Source: Streptacidiphilus melanogenes
Lineage (GTDB): Bacteria; Actinomycetota; Actinomycetes; Streptomycetales; Streptomycetaceae
DNA: 64,000 nt
Direction: 5' to 3'
NCBI RefSeq assembly: GCF_000787835.1
Contig: NZ_BBPP01000001.1
Coordinates: 267,927 to 331,926, forward strand
The position numbers were made by a program, and so were the translations under genes. Under the pieces are notes generated by a model. It saw only the letters and a list, made by a program, of their open reading frames with translations, was not told the DNA's origin and searched no databases. Positions 17,703-26,304 of the stretch are shown here, piece after piece (within the stretch, counting starts at the first letter, position 1; each line of letters starts with the position of its first letter).

Positions 17703-19124
17703 GTGACGTCCCGGAATCCGCGTGACCGTGATGCCGATATCCCTGCCGCCCGTGTGGCCCGGCTGCCCCGCCCGAAGGGGCAGGTGCGCCGGACGCCGCC
17801 GGCTGATCTGCCCGGACCGGGCAGCCTCGCGCCCCCGGCGCGGCGTCTGCTCGCCGACGCGGTGCGCGTCGCCCGCTGGGCGGGCGAACTCGCCGCGGTG
17901 GACCGGCGCGGGGACCTGCTGCCGACCGATGCCGCGGAGGCGGCGACGGCGCTGGACCTGACCGTGGACCAGGCCCTTGCGGCCTGGGAGCGGGCGCGGC
18001 TGACCGGGCTGGTCGAGCTGCGGGGCGCCGGGGCGGGCCCCGGCTGGCGGCTGCACGCCTGGGCGCACGACGACGAGGCGGTGCTGCGCGGCTGGGCCGC
18101 GCTGTTCGACGCGTGGACGCTGCTGGTCTCCGTCCCGGACCGGGCGCTGACCCGGCTCGCCGGACAGGCCGTGGACCACGCGCCGCAACTGCTCTCCTTC
18201 CTGCACCTGGTGGACGCCCCGGTCGCCGAGACCGAGCTGCTGGAGCTGCTGCGCCGCGGCCTGGAGGAGCAGTGGCACGCCGGTCTGCACCCGACCGCAG
18301 CCACCCCGGTGCCGCACGCCGCCCTCGCCGTCTCCGCCGTCCGCGCCGACGCGCGGGACGGCGAGGCGGGCCAACCCCCCTCGCAGGGCGAGATCGTGGC
18401 CGTGCTGCGGTGGATGCTGGACGGCTTCAGAGCCGTCGGGGCCGTGGTCCGCAGAACCGGACAGCAGGATGTCGAGGACAGCTTCGAGCTGACCCCGCTC
18501 GGCCACTGGGCGGTCCGCGCCAAGCTGGAGGAGATCTGCACCGTCGCGCAGACCGCCGCCGGTCACATCGAGCAGTCCGCCCACGAGCTGCTGGCCGCCT
18601 GCGCCGGCTACTCGCCCGGGCCGGCCCGCGCCGAGTACCGGGCCTGGCTGGCGGCGCGTCAGGTGGACCGCGCCGTCGCCGACCTGCTGGACGTGGCCCG
18701 CGGTGAGGACGCGCTGCTGCGCGGCCTCGCCTTCGAGGCGCTGCGCGTCGCCGGGCAGTCGGCCGAGCCGTCCGTGCGGCAGGCCGTCGAGGAGGCGATG
18801 CTGCGCCCGTACGCGCTGCTGTGGCTGGCCGAGCACAGCGACGAGGGCGTGCTGCCCGCGGACGTGCTGGGCAAGCAGGACGCCGCCTGGCTCTGGGTCG
18901 ACACGGGCGCGGCGGTGCTGGAGCACGGCGACACCGGGATGCTGGTCCGCCACGTGCAGGGGGCGGCCGACGGCGACCCCGGGCGCCTCTTCGCACTCGC
19001 GCGCCAGGTGGGTCACCCGCGCGCCGGGCATGTCCTGGCCGCCGTGGCGTCCGCGCACCCCGATCCTGGAGTGGCGAGGGCCGCCCGGCGCAGCGCGTTC
19101 AGCGTGCACGACGGCGGCGCCTGA
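17703..19124 (+). CDS. Unknown conserved-looking cytoplasmic protein with possible N-terminal winged helix
   Basis: 473 residues from GTG 17703; no clear ribosome site, so translation could be leaderless or start at a nearby codon. Residues about 60-120 alternate helices with an Arg-rich turn (LDLTVDQALAAWERARLTGL) and look like a winged-helix domain. The remainder is alpha-helical, with HEAT-like helical pairs in the last third (about 300-470). No catalytic motif is visible. It precedes the glutamine synthetase-like gene by 71 nt on the same strand, so they may share a transcript. I do not recognise the family. Confidence 0.65.
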   Translation: MTSRNPRDRDADIPAARVARLPRPKGQVRRTPPADLPGPGSLAPPARRLLADAVRVARWAGELAAVDRRGDLLPTDAAEAATALDLTVDQALAAWERARLTGLVELRGAGAGPGWRLHAWAHDDEAVLRGWAALFDAWTLLVSVPDRALTRLAGQAVDHAPQLLSFLHLVDAPVAETELLELLRRGLEEQWHAGLHPTAATPVPHAALAVSAVRADARDGEAGQPPSQGEIVAVLRWMLDGFRAVGAVVRRTGQQDVEDSFELTPLGHWAVRAKLEEICTVAQTAAGHIEQSAHELLAACAGYSPGPARAEYRAWLAARQVDRAVADLLDVARGEDALLRGLAFEALRVAGQSAEPSVRQAVEEAMLRPYALLWLAEHSDEGVLPADVLGKQDAAWLWVDTGAAVLEHGDTGMLVRHVQGAADGDPGRLFALARQVGHPRAGHVLAAVASAHPDPGVARAARRSAFSVHDGGA

Positions 19125-19195
19125 CCACCGGCCCGACGGCCGGCATGACGACCGGCCCGACGATGGTCGGGTCGCGACCCGGAGAGGGGCCGACG

Positions 19196-20602
19196 GTGGA
19201 CCAGGACGGAGTGTCGCGCGGGCCGGGCTCGTCGCGTGGGCCGCAGAGGCCACGCGTGCCGGAGGCGCCGCACGACCAGTCACGCGAGGAGGCCCGCGCG
19301 GAGGCGCGACTGACCGCCGCGCGGCTCAGCGACGAGGGCGTCGTCGCGCTCGCCCTCACCTGGATCGACAACGCGGGCGTCGCCCGGGTCAAGGGCCTGC
19401 CGCTGCGGCGGCTGCCGGAGGCCGCGGTGGAGGGGGTCGGCATGTCGCCGGTCTTCGACGTCTTCCTGGTCGACGACGCGATCACCAGCAGCCGCCACCT
19501 GGGCGGCCCCGACGGCGATCTGAGGCTCTTCCCGGCGCTGGACCGGGCCGTCGCGCTGGCGGCCCAGCCCGGCTGGGCTTTCGTGCCCGCCGACCGCTAC
19601 CGGCAGGACGGTCTGCCGCACCCCGCCTGCCAGCGCGCCTTCGCGGCGCGGACCGTCGAGCGCGCCGAGGAGCGCGGGATCACCTTCCGCGCCGCGTTCG
19701 AGACCGAGTGGATCGTCCAGCGCGCCGAGGACGGCTCCTACCCGACCGACGGCCCCGCCTACGGCCTGCACCGGATCACCGACTGCTCCGACTACCTGCG
19801 CGATGTGCTGCTGGCACTGGAGGCCGCCGGGCTGACCGTCCTCCAGGTCCACCCCGAGTACTCGCCGGGGCAGTTCGAGGTCTCCGTCGCCGCGGGGGAC
19901 CCGCTCGGCGCGGCGGACGACGCGGTGCTGGTCCGCACCACGATCCGCGGGGTCTCCGCGCAGCACGGCCTGCGCGCGTCCTTCGCCCCGGCGTTCGAGC
20001 CCGGCGGCGTCGGCAACGGCGGCCATCTGCATCTCAGCGCCTGGCGCGACGGACGCAACCTGCTGGCCGCAGCGGAGCCCTCCGGGGACGGCGCGGCGTT
20101 CCTGGCCGGGGTGCTGCGGGAGCTGCCCGCGCTGCTGGCGCTCGGCGCGCCCAGCCCCGCGAGCTACCTGCGGCTGGTTCCCTCGCACTGGGCCGGCTGC
20201 TTCCAGTGCTGGGGCGTGGAGAACCGCGAGGCTGCGCTGCGGCTCGTCCAGGGCGGGGACGAGCAGGCCAACGTCGAGGTCAAGTGCTTCGATCTGGCGG
20301 CCAACCCGTATCTCGCCGTGGGCGGCGTGATCGCGGCGGGTCTCGCGGGCCTGGAGGCCGGGGCGACGCTGCCCGAACCCGTCCAGGGGGATCCGGCCCT
20401 GCTGCCACCGGAGCGCAGGCCCGCCCGTCTGCCCACCACCCTCGACGAGACCCTGACGGCCTTCCGCGCCTCCACCGTCCTCCGCGACGCCCTCGGCGAC
20501 GTCCTCTTCGAGGCGATCGCCTCCGTCCGCGCCGCCGAGAGCGCGGCCTACGGCACGCGTCAACCCGAGGACGTCGTCGCCGCCACGAAGTGGCGCTACT
20601 GA
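19196..20602 (+). CDS. Glutamine synthetase-like ligase (gamma-glutamyl-amine synthetase/FluG C-domain type)
   Basis: 468 residues from a GTG at 19196 with GGAGAGG 8 nt upstream; the frame runs further 5' but that is shadow of the previous gene. GS core motifs: AFETEWIVQ metal-site region, GNGGHLHLS (about 274-282), ENREAALRL, and VEVKCFDLAANPYLA, where the usual Arg of the glutamate site is Lys, as in FluG/GlnA-like branches. Likely ATP-dependent ligation of glutamate to an amine rather than ammonium assimilation (inference). Its TGA shares a base with the ATG of the amidohydrolase gene (TGATG). Confidence 0.88.
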   Translation: MDQDGVSRGPGSSRGPQRPRVPEAPHDQSREEARAEARLTAARLSDEGVVALALTWIDNAGVARVKGLPLRRLPEAAVEGVGMSPVFDVFLVDDAITSSRHLGGPDGDLRLFPALDRAVALAAQPGWAFVPADRYRQDGLPHPACQRAFAARTVERAEERGITFRAAFETEWIVQRAEDGSYPTDGPAYGLHRITDCSDYLRDVLLALEAAGLTVLQVHPEYSPGQFEVSVAAGDPLGAADDAVLVRTTIRGVSAQHGLRASFAPAFEPGGVGNGGHLHLSAWRDGRNLLAAAEPSGDGAAFLAGVLRELPALLALGAPSPASYLRLVPSHWAGCFQCWGVENREAALRLVQGGDEQANVEVKCFDLAANPYLAVGGVIAAGLAGLEAGATLPEPVQGDPALLPPERRPARLPTTLDETLTAFRASTVLRDALGDVLFEAIASVRAAESAAYGTRQPEDVVAATKWRY

Positions 20603-21759
20603 TGTGCCCGGCCGAGCCGCCCGTGGTCGCCCATCAGGCACGATCCGGTGTGCCCCGGCTGCCGGGACGGCCTGTGCTGGTCGATCAGCACTGTCACAGC
20701 GTGGTCGGGGCCGAGCTCGGGGCGGGGGCGTTCGCTTCGCTGCTCAGTGAGTCGGACCGGCCGCCAGCGGTGGGGGCGACACCGTGGGACTCGGCTGTCG
20801 GGCTGGCCGTGAGGCGGTGGTGTGCGCCGGAGTTGGGGCTGGAGCCGTTCGCGTCCGTCGAGGCGTACCTGGAGCGCAGGCGGGAGCTCGGGGTCGCCGA
20901 GGCGACCCGGCGGCTGCTGCGGGCGGCGGGGCTCGGCGTCTGCCTCGTGGACACGGGGCTGACGGAGGCCGCCGGAGTGCCGCTCCTCTCCCCCGAGGAG
21001 CTCGGCGGCCTCGCGCACGCGGACGTGCGCGAGATCGTGCGGATCGAGCGGGTCGCCGAGCAGGCCGCGCCGCCCGGCACGGGCGCGCACGCGTGGGCCG
21101 CGACCGTCGGCGCCGCGCTGAGGCGGGCCGCCGGGCGCGCGGTGGGGCTCAAGTCCGTGGTGGCGTACCGCTGCGGGCTGGACTTCGAGCCGAGGCGGCC
21201 CGCCCCCGCCGAGGTCGCCAACGCCGCGGCGCTGCACCTGGCGTCCGGCGGCGGGCGGCTCACGCACCCGGTGCTGCTGCGCCATCTGCTCTGGGAGGCG
21301 CTGGAGCTGGGTCTGCCGCTCCAACTGCACACCGGCTTCGGCGATCCGGACCTGGTGCTGCACCGCAGCGACCCGTCGCTGCTGACCGGTTTCATCAGGG
21401 CCGCCGAGCCTTTCGGCACGCCGCTGGTGCTGCTGCACGGCTGGCCCTACCACCGCCAGGCCGCCTGGCTCGCCCAGGCGTTCCCGCACGTGTACTGCGA
21501 CCTCGGGCTGACCCTCACCTACGTCGGCACCGCGGCACGCCGCGTCCTCGCGGAGACGCTCGAACTCGCGCCGTTCCACAAGCTGTTGTTCTCCACCGAC
21601 GCCTACGGCCTGCCCGAGCTCTACCTGGTGGGCGTGGCGGCCTTCGCCGACGCGCTCGACGCCTGGCTCGCCGAGGCCGTGCCGGTCCCGGCCGAGGCGG
21701 CCCGGATCGCCGCGCTCGTCGGCGGCGGGAACGCCCGCAGACTGTACGGACTTTCTTGA
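20602..21759 (+). CDS. Amidohydrolase-family metal-dependent hydrolase (FluG N-domain type)
   Basis: 385 residues, starting in the TGATG overlap with the preceding ligase gene. Metal-site features of the TIM-barrel amidohydrolases: DQHCHS (H-x-H near residues 29-33), LQLHTGFGD, LLHGWPYHR, CDLGL and FSTDAYG (Asp near residue 333). In fungal FluG a domain like this is fused N-terminal to a GS-like domain; here the two are separate, coupled genes in the opposite order. It probably hydrolyses an amide or lactone product of the same pathway; substrate unknown. Confidence 0.88.
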   Translation: MCPAEPPVVAHQARSGVPRLPGRPVLVDQHCHSVVGAELGAGAFASLLSESDRPPAVGATPWDSAVGLAVRRWCAPELGLEPFASVEAYLERRRELGVAEATRRLLRAAGLGVCLVDTGLTEAAGVPLLSPEELGGLAHADVREIVRIERVAEQAAPPGTGAHAWAATVGAALRRAAGRAVGLKSVVAYRCGLDFEPRRPAPAEVANAAALHLASGGGRLTHPVLLRHLLWEALELGLPLQLHTGFGDPDLVLHRSDPSLLTGFIRAAEPFGTPLVLLHGWPYHRQAAWLAQAFPHVYCDLGLTLTYVGTAARRVLAETLELAPFHKLLFSTDAYGLPELYLVGVAAFADALDAWLAEAVPVPAEAARIAALVGGGNARRLYGLS

Positions 21760-21951
21760 ACGCGCTGGAACGTCCCATTTGAAGCTGAATTGATATCCCG
21801 TCACTTCATCACCCGGCATAACGGTTGGGTAACCCGTCGTTCCTTCCCGTAGCTGCCACCCCCGTGAGTGTGGTCGAGTCCCTTGCGGCCTGTACGCAGG
21901 CCGGCACGGCGCAACGAACCGGTGGACATCCACACTTCCGGGGAGGACCCG

Positions 21952-24555
21952 TTGACGATCCCGCACCACGGCCGCAGGCGCCTTGTCCTGCTCGCCACCG
22001 CCACCGCCGCAGCAGGCGCGCTGGCGGCCACGACTCCCGCGATCGGCATGCCGGTCCACCACGTGCACCCCGTGAGCGGCGGTGTGCACGCCCAGGTGAG
22101 CACCGGCGGCGACGGTGACGGCGGGGAGGAGTCGGACGAGATAGCCGAGGGCGCCGACCAGCGCGCCGAGGAGCGCAACTCCCCGGGCGTCGTGCAGCCG
22201 GGAGCGTACGGCGCGGCCTGGGCGGCGATGGAGAACCTCCAACGCACCGGCGGCGACTGGCGCCAGGTGACCCGGCTCCCGTACAACTCGGACGACCCGC
22301 GCTACCGCGACTACAACTCCAACTCGACCGCCGGCATGGGCCTGGTGACCGGCCGCGCCGCGGCCGTCGCCGCGGACAGCCACGGCGACGTGTACGAGGG
22401 TGCGGCCGGCGGCGGCGTGTGGCGCTCGACCAGCGGTGGCGGCCACTGGCAGTCCATCAGCGACCGGCTGCCCGCGCAGGCGACCGGCGCGCTCACCCTG
22501 GACGGCAGGGGCCGGCTCTGGCTCGGCACCGGTGAGGCGACCACCAACGCGGACGCCTACCTCGGCAGCGGCGTCTACGTGCTGGACGACCCCTCCCGCG
22601 GCAGCTTCTCCCCGCGTGAGCGCGTCGGTGGCGACGAGCTGCAGAGCAGCAGCATCCACGAGCTGCGCATCTCGGGCGACAAGATCTGGGCGGCCACCAC
22701 CGAGGGCCTGTGGTCGCACTCGGTCACCAACCTCCGTGGGCCGTGGAAGCTGGAGTTCGCGCCGAACCCCGACTACCTGCCGGGCCACTCCCTGGCCGGC
22801 GACTCCAACGCCGCCTACGAGAACATCGTCAGCGACATCGCGTTCGACCCGGCCGACCCGAACCACGTGCTGGCGGCGATCGGCTGGCGCTCGGGCGCGC
22901 TGCCCAACGGCTCCGACTACGGCGGCTACTACAGCAACACCGGCGGCACCTGGCAGCGCGTCACCTCCGGGCTCGGCGACCTGCCGACGGACGCCGACGA
23001 CGTGGGTGCGGTCACCTTCGCCGCCTCCGCTGACCACCAGCGCTACTACGCCCTCACCCAGTCGCCGAACTCGCTGAACGCGGGCGCCGGGCTGGGCGGC
23101 ATCTACGTCTCCAAGTCGGGCTCGCCGTTCGGCCCCTGGACCAAGCTGGCGGACGCCTCCTCGCTGGCCGGGTCCGGATCGGTGCTGGACAGCCCCGGGA
23201 ACCAGTCCTGGTACGACGAGTCGCTGATCGTGGACCCGAAGGACCACGACCACGTCTACGCGGGCCTGGAGGAGGTCTTCGAGACCAAGGACGGCGGTGC
23301 CACCTGGACCACCCCCGGCCCGTACTGGAACTTCCCGCTGTCCTGCTGGAGCCTGGACCCGAACGCGCAGAGCGGCACCTGCCCGCAGACCACGCACCCG
23401 GACCAGCACGGCCTGGCCATCGGCAGCATGAACGGCCAGAGCTACGTCTTCGCCGCCAACGACGGCGGCCTGTACAAGCGTCCGGTGGACGGGCAGGCCA
23501 ACTCCCTCGGCCACGCCACCGACTGGACCTCGCTCAACGACGGCACCATCGACACCCTGCAGTTCTACTCGGTCGGCGTCGGCGCCGACCCGGCGGGCAA
23601 GGGCGAGGTCGTCACCGGCGGTCTGCAGGACAACGGCCAGTCGGTGCTGCGGGGTTACGGATCCAGGGCCGTCGACACGGTGATGGGCTCCAACTTCGGC
23701 GGCGACGGCGGCATGACGCTGGTCGACCCGACCAACGGCTGCAACGAGGCCCAGGAGTACGTCTACCTGGAGATCAACGTCACCCAGGACTGCGCCGCCA
23801 ACAACGGCCTGGGTGCGCCGACCACCTACGACGTGCCGCCGCCGGACAACGCCACCTCCGCGGCGCGCTTCATCGCGCCGCTGGCGACCGACCTGAAGAA
23901 CCCGAACCTGTGGGTCGCGGGCGGCCAGCACGTCTGGGTGCAGAACCAGGGCTTCGCCATCCGCTCGTCCTCGGCCTGGACCAGCGCCTTCGACCTGGGC
24001 GCCGGGCACGTGGCGACGGCGGTCGCCTCCTCCGGCGGCAAGGTCTACGCGGCCTGGTGCGGCCCGTGCAACAGCCAGGGCTTCACGCACGGCGTGGCCG
24101 TCGGCAACGCGGACGGCACCGGCTGGCAGCAGCTCGCCCTGCCGGCGAACCTGCCGAACCGCTACATCAGCGACATCGCCGTCGACCCGGCGGACAGCTC
24201 GCACGCCTACCTGACCTTCAGCGGCTTCTCCCGCGACTGGAACGAGGGTCCGGGCTCGGGCGTCGGCCACGTCTTCGAGACCCACGACTCGGGCGCGACC
24301 TGGACGGACGTCTCGGCCAACCTGCCGGACGTCCCGGTCGACTCGATCGCGCTGACCCCGGCCGGAGGCCTGCTCGTCGGCACGGACCTCGGTGCGGTCT
24401 ACCGCGCCCCGGGCCGCAGCCAGTGGCGCGCGATCGCCGAACTCCCGGCGGTCTCGGTCGACCAGATCCTGCTCGGCCCCGACGGCCGCGTCTACGCGGC
24501 CACCCACGGGCGCGGCATCTACGCGATCGACCTGCGCGACCTCGGCCGCGGCTGA
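21952..24555 (+). CDS. Secreted multi-repeat BNR/sialidase-like propeller protein (VPS10/GH74-like fold)
   Basis: 867 residues from a TTG at 21952, chosen because GGGGAGGA lies 4 nt upstream; GTG 21922 is the alternative. A signal peptide (HGRRRLVLLATATAAAGALAATTPA) directs export. The mature protein has repeated BNR/Asp-box-like turns such as GGVWRSTSGGGHW, GGTWQRV, KDGGATWTT and DSGATWTDV spread over the length, implying one or two seven-bladed propellers as in sortilin or GH74 xyloglucanase folds. Two Cys pairs occur in the centre. I see no assured catalytic acid pair, so carbohydrate binding or hydrolysis is inference. Followed by a strong terminator hairpin. Confidence 0.82.
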   Translation: MTIPHHGRRRLVLLATATAAAGALAATTPAIGMPVHHVHPVSGGVHAQVSTGGDGDGGEESDEIAEGADQRAEERNSPGVVQPGAYGAAWAAMENLQRTGGDWRQVTRLPYNSDDPRYRDYNSNSTAGMGLVTGRAAAVAADSHGDVYEGAAGGGVWRSTSGGGHWQSISDRLPAQATGALTLDGRGRLWLGTGEATTNADAYLGSGVYVLDDPSRGSFSPRERVGGDELQSSSIHELRISGDKIWAATTEGLWSHSVTNLRGPWKLEFAPNPDYLPGHSLAGDSNAAYENIVSDIAFDPADPNHVLAAIGWRSGALPNGSDYGGYYSNTGGTWQRVTSGLGDLPTDADDVGAVTFAASADHQRYYALTQSPNSLNAGAGLGGIYVSKSGSPFGPWTKLADASSLAGSGSVLDSPGNQSWYDESLIVDPKDHDHVYAGLEEVFETKDGGATWTTPGPYWNFPLSCWSLDPNAQSGTCPQTTHPDQHGLAIGSMNGQSYVFAANDGGLYKRPVDGQANSLGHATDWTSLNDGTIDTLQFYSVGVGADPAGKGEVVTGGLQDNGQSVLRGYGSRAVDTVMGSNFGGDGGMTLVDPTNGCNEAQEYVYLEINVTQDCAANNGLGAPTTYDVPPPDNATSAARFIAPLATDLKNPNLWVAGGQHVWVQNQGFAIRSSSAWTSAFDLGAGHVATAVASSGGKVYAAWCGPCNSQGFTHGVAVGNADGTGWQQLALPANLPNRYISDIAVDPADSSHAYLTFSGFSRDWNEGPGSGVGHVFETHDSGATWTDVSANLPDVPVDSIALTPAGGLLVGTDLGAVYRAPGRSQWRAIAELPAVSVDQILLGPDGRVYAATHGRGIYAIDLRDLGRG

Positions 24556-24571
24556 ACCCCCGGCGCGCCCA

Positions 24572-24608
24572 CGCGGCCCGCGTCCGCCTTTGGCGGACGG
24601 GGGCCGCG
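24572..24608 (+). terminator. Strong GC hairpin terminator
   Basis: A 17-bp stem with one mismatch (arms 24572-24588 and 24592-24608) closed by a TTT loop, 17 nt after the stop of the secreted propeller gene. No long T-run follows, as is common in actinomycetes. Confidence 0.75.
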
Positions 24609-24658
24609 CGGTTTCCGGTAGCGTCGAAGCACCCTGTCGCCTGCCCCGGGAGGCTCCC

Positions 24659-25009
24659 GTGCCGCAGATCCTCGTCGACCACTCCGCCGAACTCGCTTTC
24701 GACCGCAGGGCTTTCGCCAAGGACCTGCACCCGCTCATCGCCGAGGTGATCGACGCCAGGATCTCCGAGTGCAAGACGGTCTTCCGTCCGGCCCCCGAGT
24801 CCTTCGTCGGCGACGGCTCCGCCGGGCACCCCGTGGTCCTGCTGGAGATCAAGCTCCTCTCCGGTCGCAGCGCCGACCTCCGCGCGGACCTGTCCGCCCG
24901 CGTCCTCGCCCTGCTCCAGGCCCATGTGACCGTTCCGGCCTCGCTGGCGGTCGAGATCACCGAACTCGACCGCGCCACCTACCGCTCCGTCCACCCGGTC
25001 GGTGCGTAG
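24659..25009 (+). CDS. 5-carboxymethyl-2-hydroxymuconate delta-isomerase family protein
   Basis: 116 residues from GTG 24659 with GGGAGG 5 nt upstream. The mature N-terminal residue after the initiator is Pro (PQILVDHSAEL), the catalytic Pro position of the tautomerase/CHMI superfamily. The length and the C-terminal VEITELDRATYRS stretch fit CHMI. Established members isomerise CHM in homoprotocatechuate breakdown. No other aromatic-degradation gene is nearby, so the physiological substrate is uncertain. Confidence 0.82.
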   Translation: MPQILVDHSAELAFDRRAFAKDLHPLIAEVIDARISECKTVFRPAPESFVGDGSAGHPVVLLEIKLLSGRSADLRADLSARVLALLQAHVTVPASLAVEITELDRATYRSVHPVGA

Positions 25010-25068
25010 CAGCCCGCAGGCGGTCGAGAGCGGCCCCCGAGGGCGCTCACGGAAGGAGATCCGCACCC

Positions 25069-25473
25069 TTGACCGCATACGAGCTGCGCCCGGTCGGGCA
25101 TGTCGAGTCCGTCCTGGCCGACCGGGCGGGGGCGCCGCGCCAGCCCGACGAGGGGGCGCCCGACGCCTGGCTGGTCTTCGACGACGTGTACGCCGCCGCC
25201 CTGGACGGGCTGGCGGCGGGCATGGACGTGCTGCTGCTCACCTGGCTCGACCGTGCGGACCGCGACACGCTGGCCGTGCGCCCGCGCGGGGACGCCGCGC
25301 GGCCGCTCACCGGCGTCTTCGCCACGCGCGCGCCCGACCGGCCCAACCCGATCGGTCTGCACGACGTGCACGTCCTCGCCGTCGAGGGCACGCGGGTCCA
25401 CGTCCGCAACCTCGAAGCGATCGACGGGACGCCGATCCTGGACGTCAAGCCGCTGCTCACCAGGGATCGCTGA
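25069..25473 (+). CDS. TrmO/TsaA-like tRNA (t6A37) methyltransferase family protein
   Basis: 134 residues from TTG 25069, with GGAAGGAG 10 nt upstream and no better start. The UPF0066 beta-barrel signatures are present: YELRPVGHVES at the N-terminus, FATRAPDRPNPIGLHDV near residues 83-99, and DGTPILDVKPLL at the end. Characterised members use SAM to N6-methylate t6A37 in tRNA. The bacterial C-terminal extension is missing, so this is a minimal-domain version. Confidence 0.87.
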   Translation: MTAYELRPVGHVESVLADRAGAPRQPDEGAPDAWLVFDDVYAAALDGLAAGMDVLLLTWLDRADRDTLAVRPRGDAARPLTGVFATRAPDRPNPIGLHDVHVLAVEGTRVHVRNLEAIDGTPILDVKPLLTRDR

Positions 25474-25496
25474 GCAGGTCGCCGGAGCCGGAATTT

Positions 25497-25512
25497 ATCT
25501 GAGTAGTCAGAT
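25497..25512. promoter_or_regulatory. Perfect palindrome ATCTGA-N4-TCAGAT, candidate operator
   Basis: Six-base perfect arms around GTAG in an AT-richer patch, 57 nt upstream of the NAD(P)-binding protein gene and followed by a MarR-type regulator gene. Spacing and symmetry suit a dimeric winged-helix regulator. Binding is inferred only from position and symmetry. Confidence 0.5.
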
Positions 25513-25568
25513 GTTATGAGGGGCGGAAGCGCGGAGATTCCGTCGCTCATGACATGGAGGCGCAGCTC

Positions 25569-26219
25569 ATGGCCAAGATCGCCGTTCTCGGAGCCAAGGG
25601 TGCCATCGGGTCCCGGGTCGTTGCCGAGGCCCTGCTCCGGGGCCACGAGGTCACCGCCGTCGTACGGGACCCCGCCGCCTACCGCCCGGAGGACGGCGTC
25701 GCCGCCGTCCTCGCCGGGGACGCACTCGACCCCGCGTCCGTCGCGAAGATCGCCGCCGGGCAGGACGTACTGGTCAGCGCCGTCGGCGGCGGTGACGGCC
25801 CGGGGCACGCCGCACTCATCGAGCCTGCGGCGCAGGCGCTCGTCGAGGGCCTGCGCGGGCTGGGCACGGGCGCGCCGCGCCTGATCGCCGTCGGCGGGGC
25901 CGGCAGCCTGGAGACCGCGCCCGGTGTGCGGGTCTGGGACGCGCCCGGCCTGCCGGACTGGCTGCTGCAGATCATGCACGCCCACGGCGACGCGCAGGCG
26001 TACTACAACACCGTCGACGACGTCACCTGGACCGTGCTCAGCCCTGCCGCGCTCATACAGCCCGGCGAGCGCACCGGCGCTTACCGCACCGGCACGGAGC
26101 AGCTGGTCGTGGACTCCGCGGGCGAGAGCCACATCAGCACCGAGGACTACGCGGTCGCCCTCGTCGACGAGATCGAGCGGCCCGCCCACCTCGGTCGTCG
26201 CTTCACCGTCGGCCGATAG
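25569..26219 (+). CDS. NAD(P)H-binding NmrA/YwnB-like oxidoreductase
   Basis: 216 residues from ATG 25569, with GGAGG 9 nt upstream. The N-terminal Rossmann motif GAKGAIGSRVV (GxxGxxG) followed by VTAVVRDP is typical of atypical short-chain dehydrogenases (SDR_a5/NmrA group). The C-terminal half has the YYNTVDDVTWTVLSPAAL and EDYAVALVDEIE stretches of this family. The lack of a YxxxK catalytic pair suggests a redox sensor or a quinone/flavin reductase-like role. Likely controlled by the downstream MarR gene. Confidence 0.85.
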   Translation: MAKIAVLGAKGAIGSRVVAEALLRGHEVTAVVRDPAAYRPEDGVAAVLAGDALDPASVAKIAAGQDVLVSAVGGGDGPGHAALIEPAAQALVEGLRGLGTGAPRLIAVGGAGSLETAPGVRVWDAPGLPDWLLQIMHAHGDAQAYYNTVDDVTWTVLSPAALIQPGERTGAYRTGTEQLVVDSAGESHISTEDYAVALVDEIERPAHLGRRFTVGR

Positions 26220-26304
26220 TCACCGACCCGGACTCGCCCCGGAGGGTAGTCGGCGACGAACGGGCGGTAACGTTTGCACGATCCCCTGGGGAAGGAGCCG
26301 CACG

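Noticed and set aside
18703-20601. Long plus-strand frame leading into the amidohydrolase gene
   Set aside because: Arg-rich, low-order translation out of phase with the unknown protein and GS-like genes; the amidohydrolase starts at ATG 20602 in a TGATG overlap.
20596-24978. 1460-codon minus-strand frame opposite the amidohydrolase and propeller genes
   Set aside because: Val/Arg/Gly-rich composition, no motif; antisense shadow of genes with clear starts and signal peptide.
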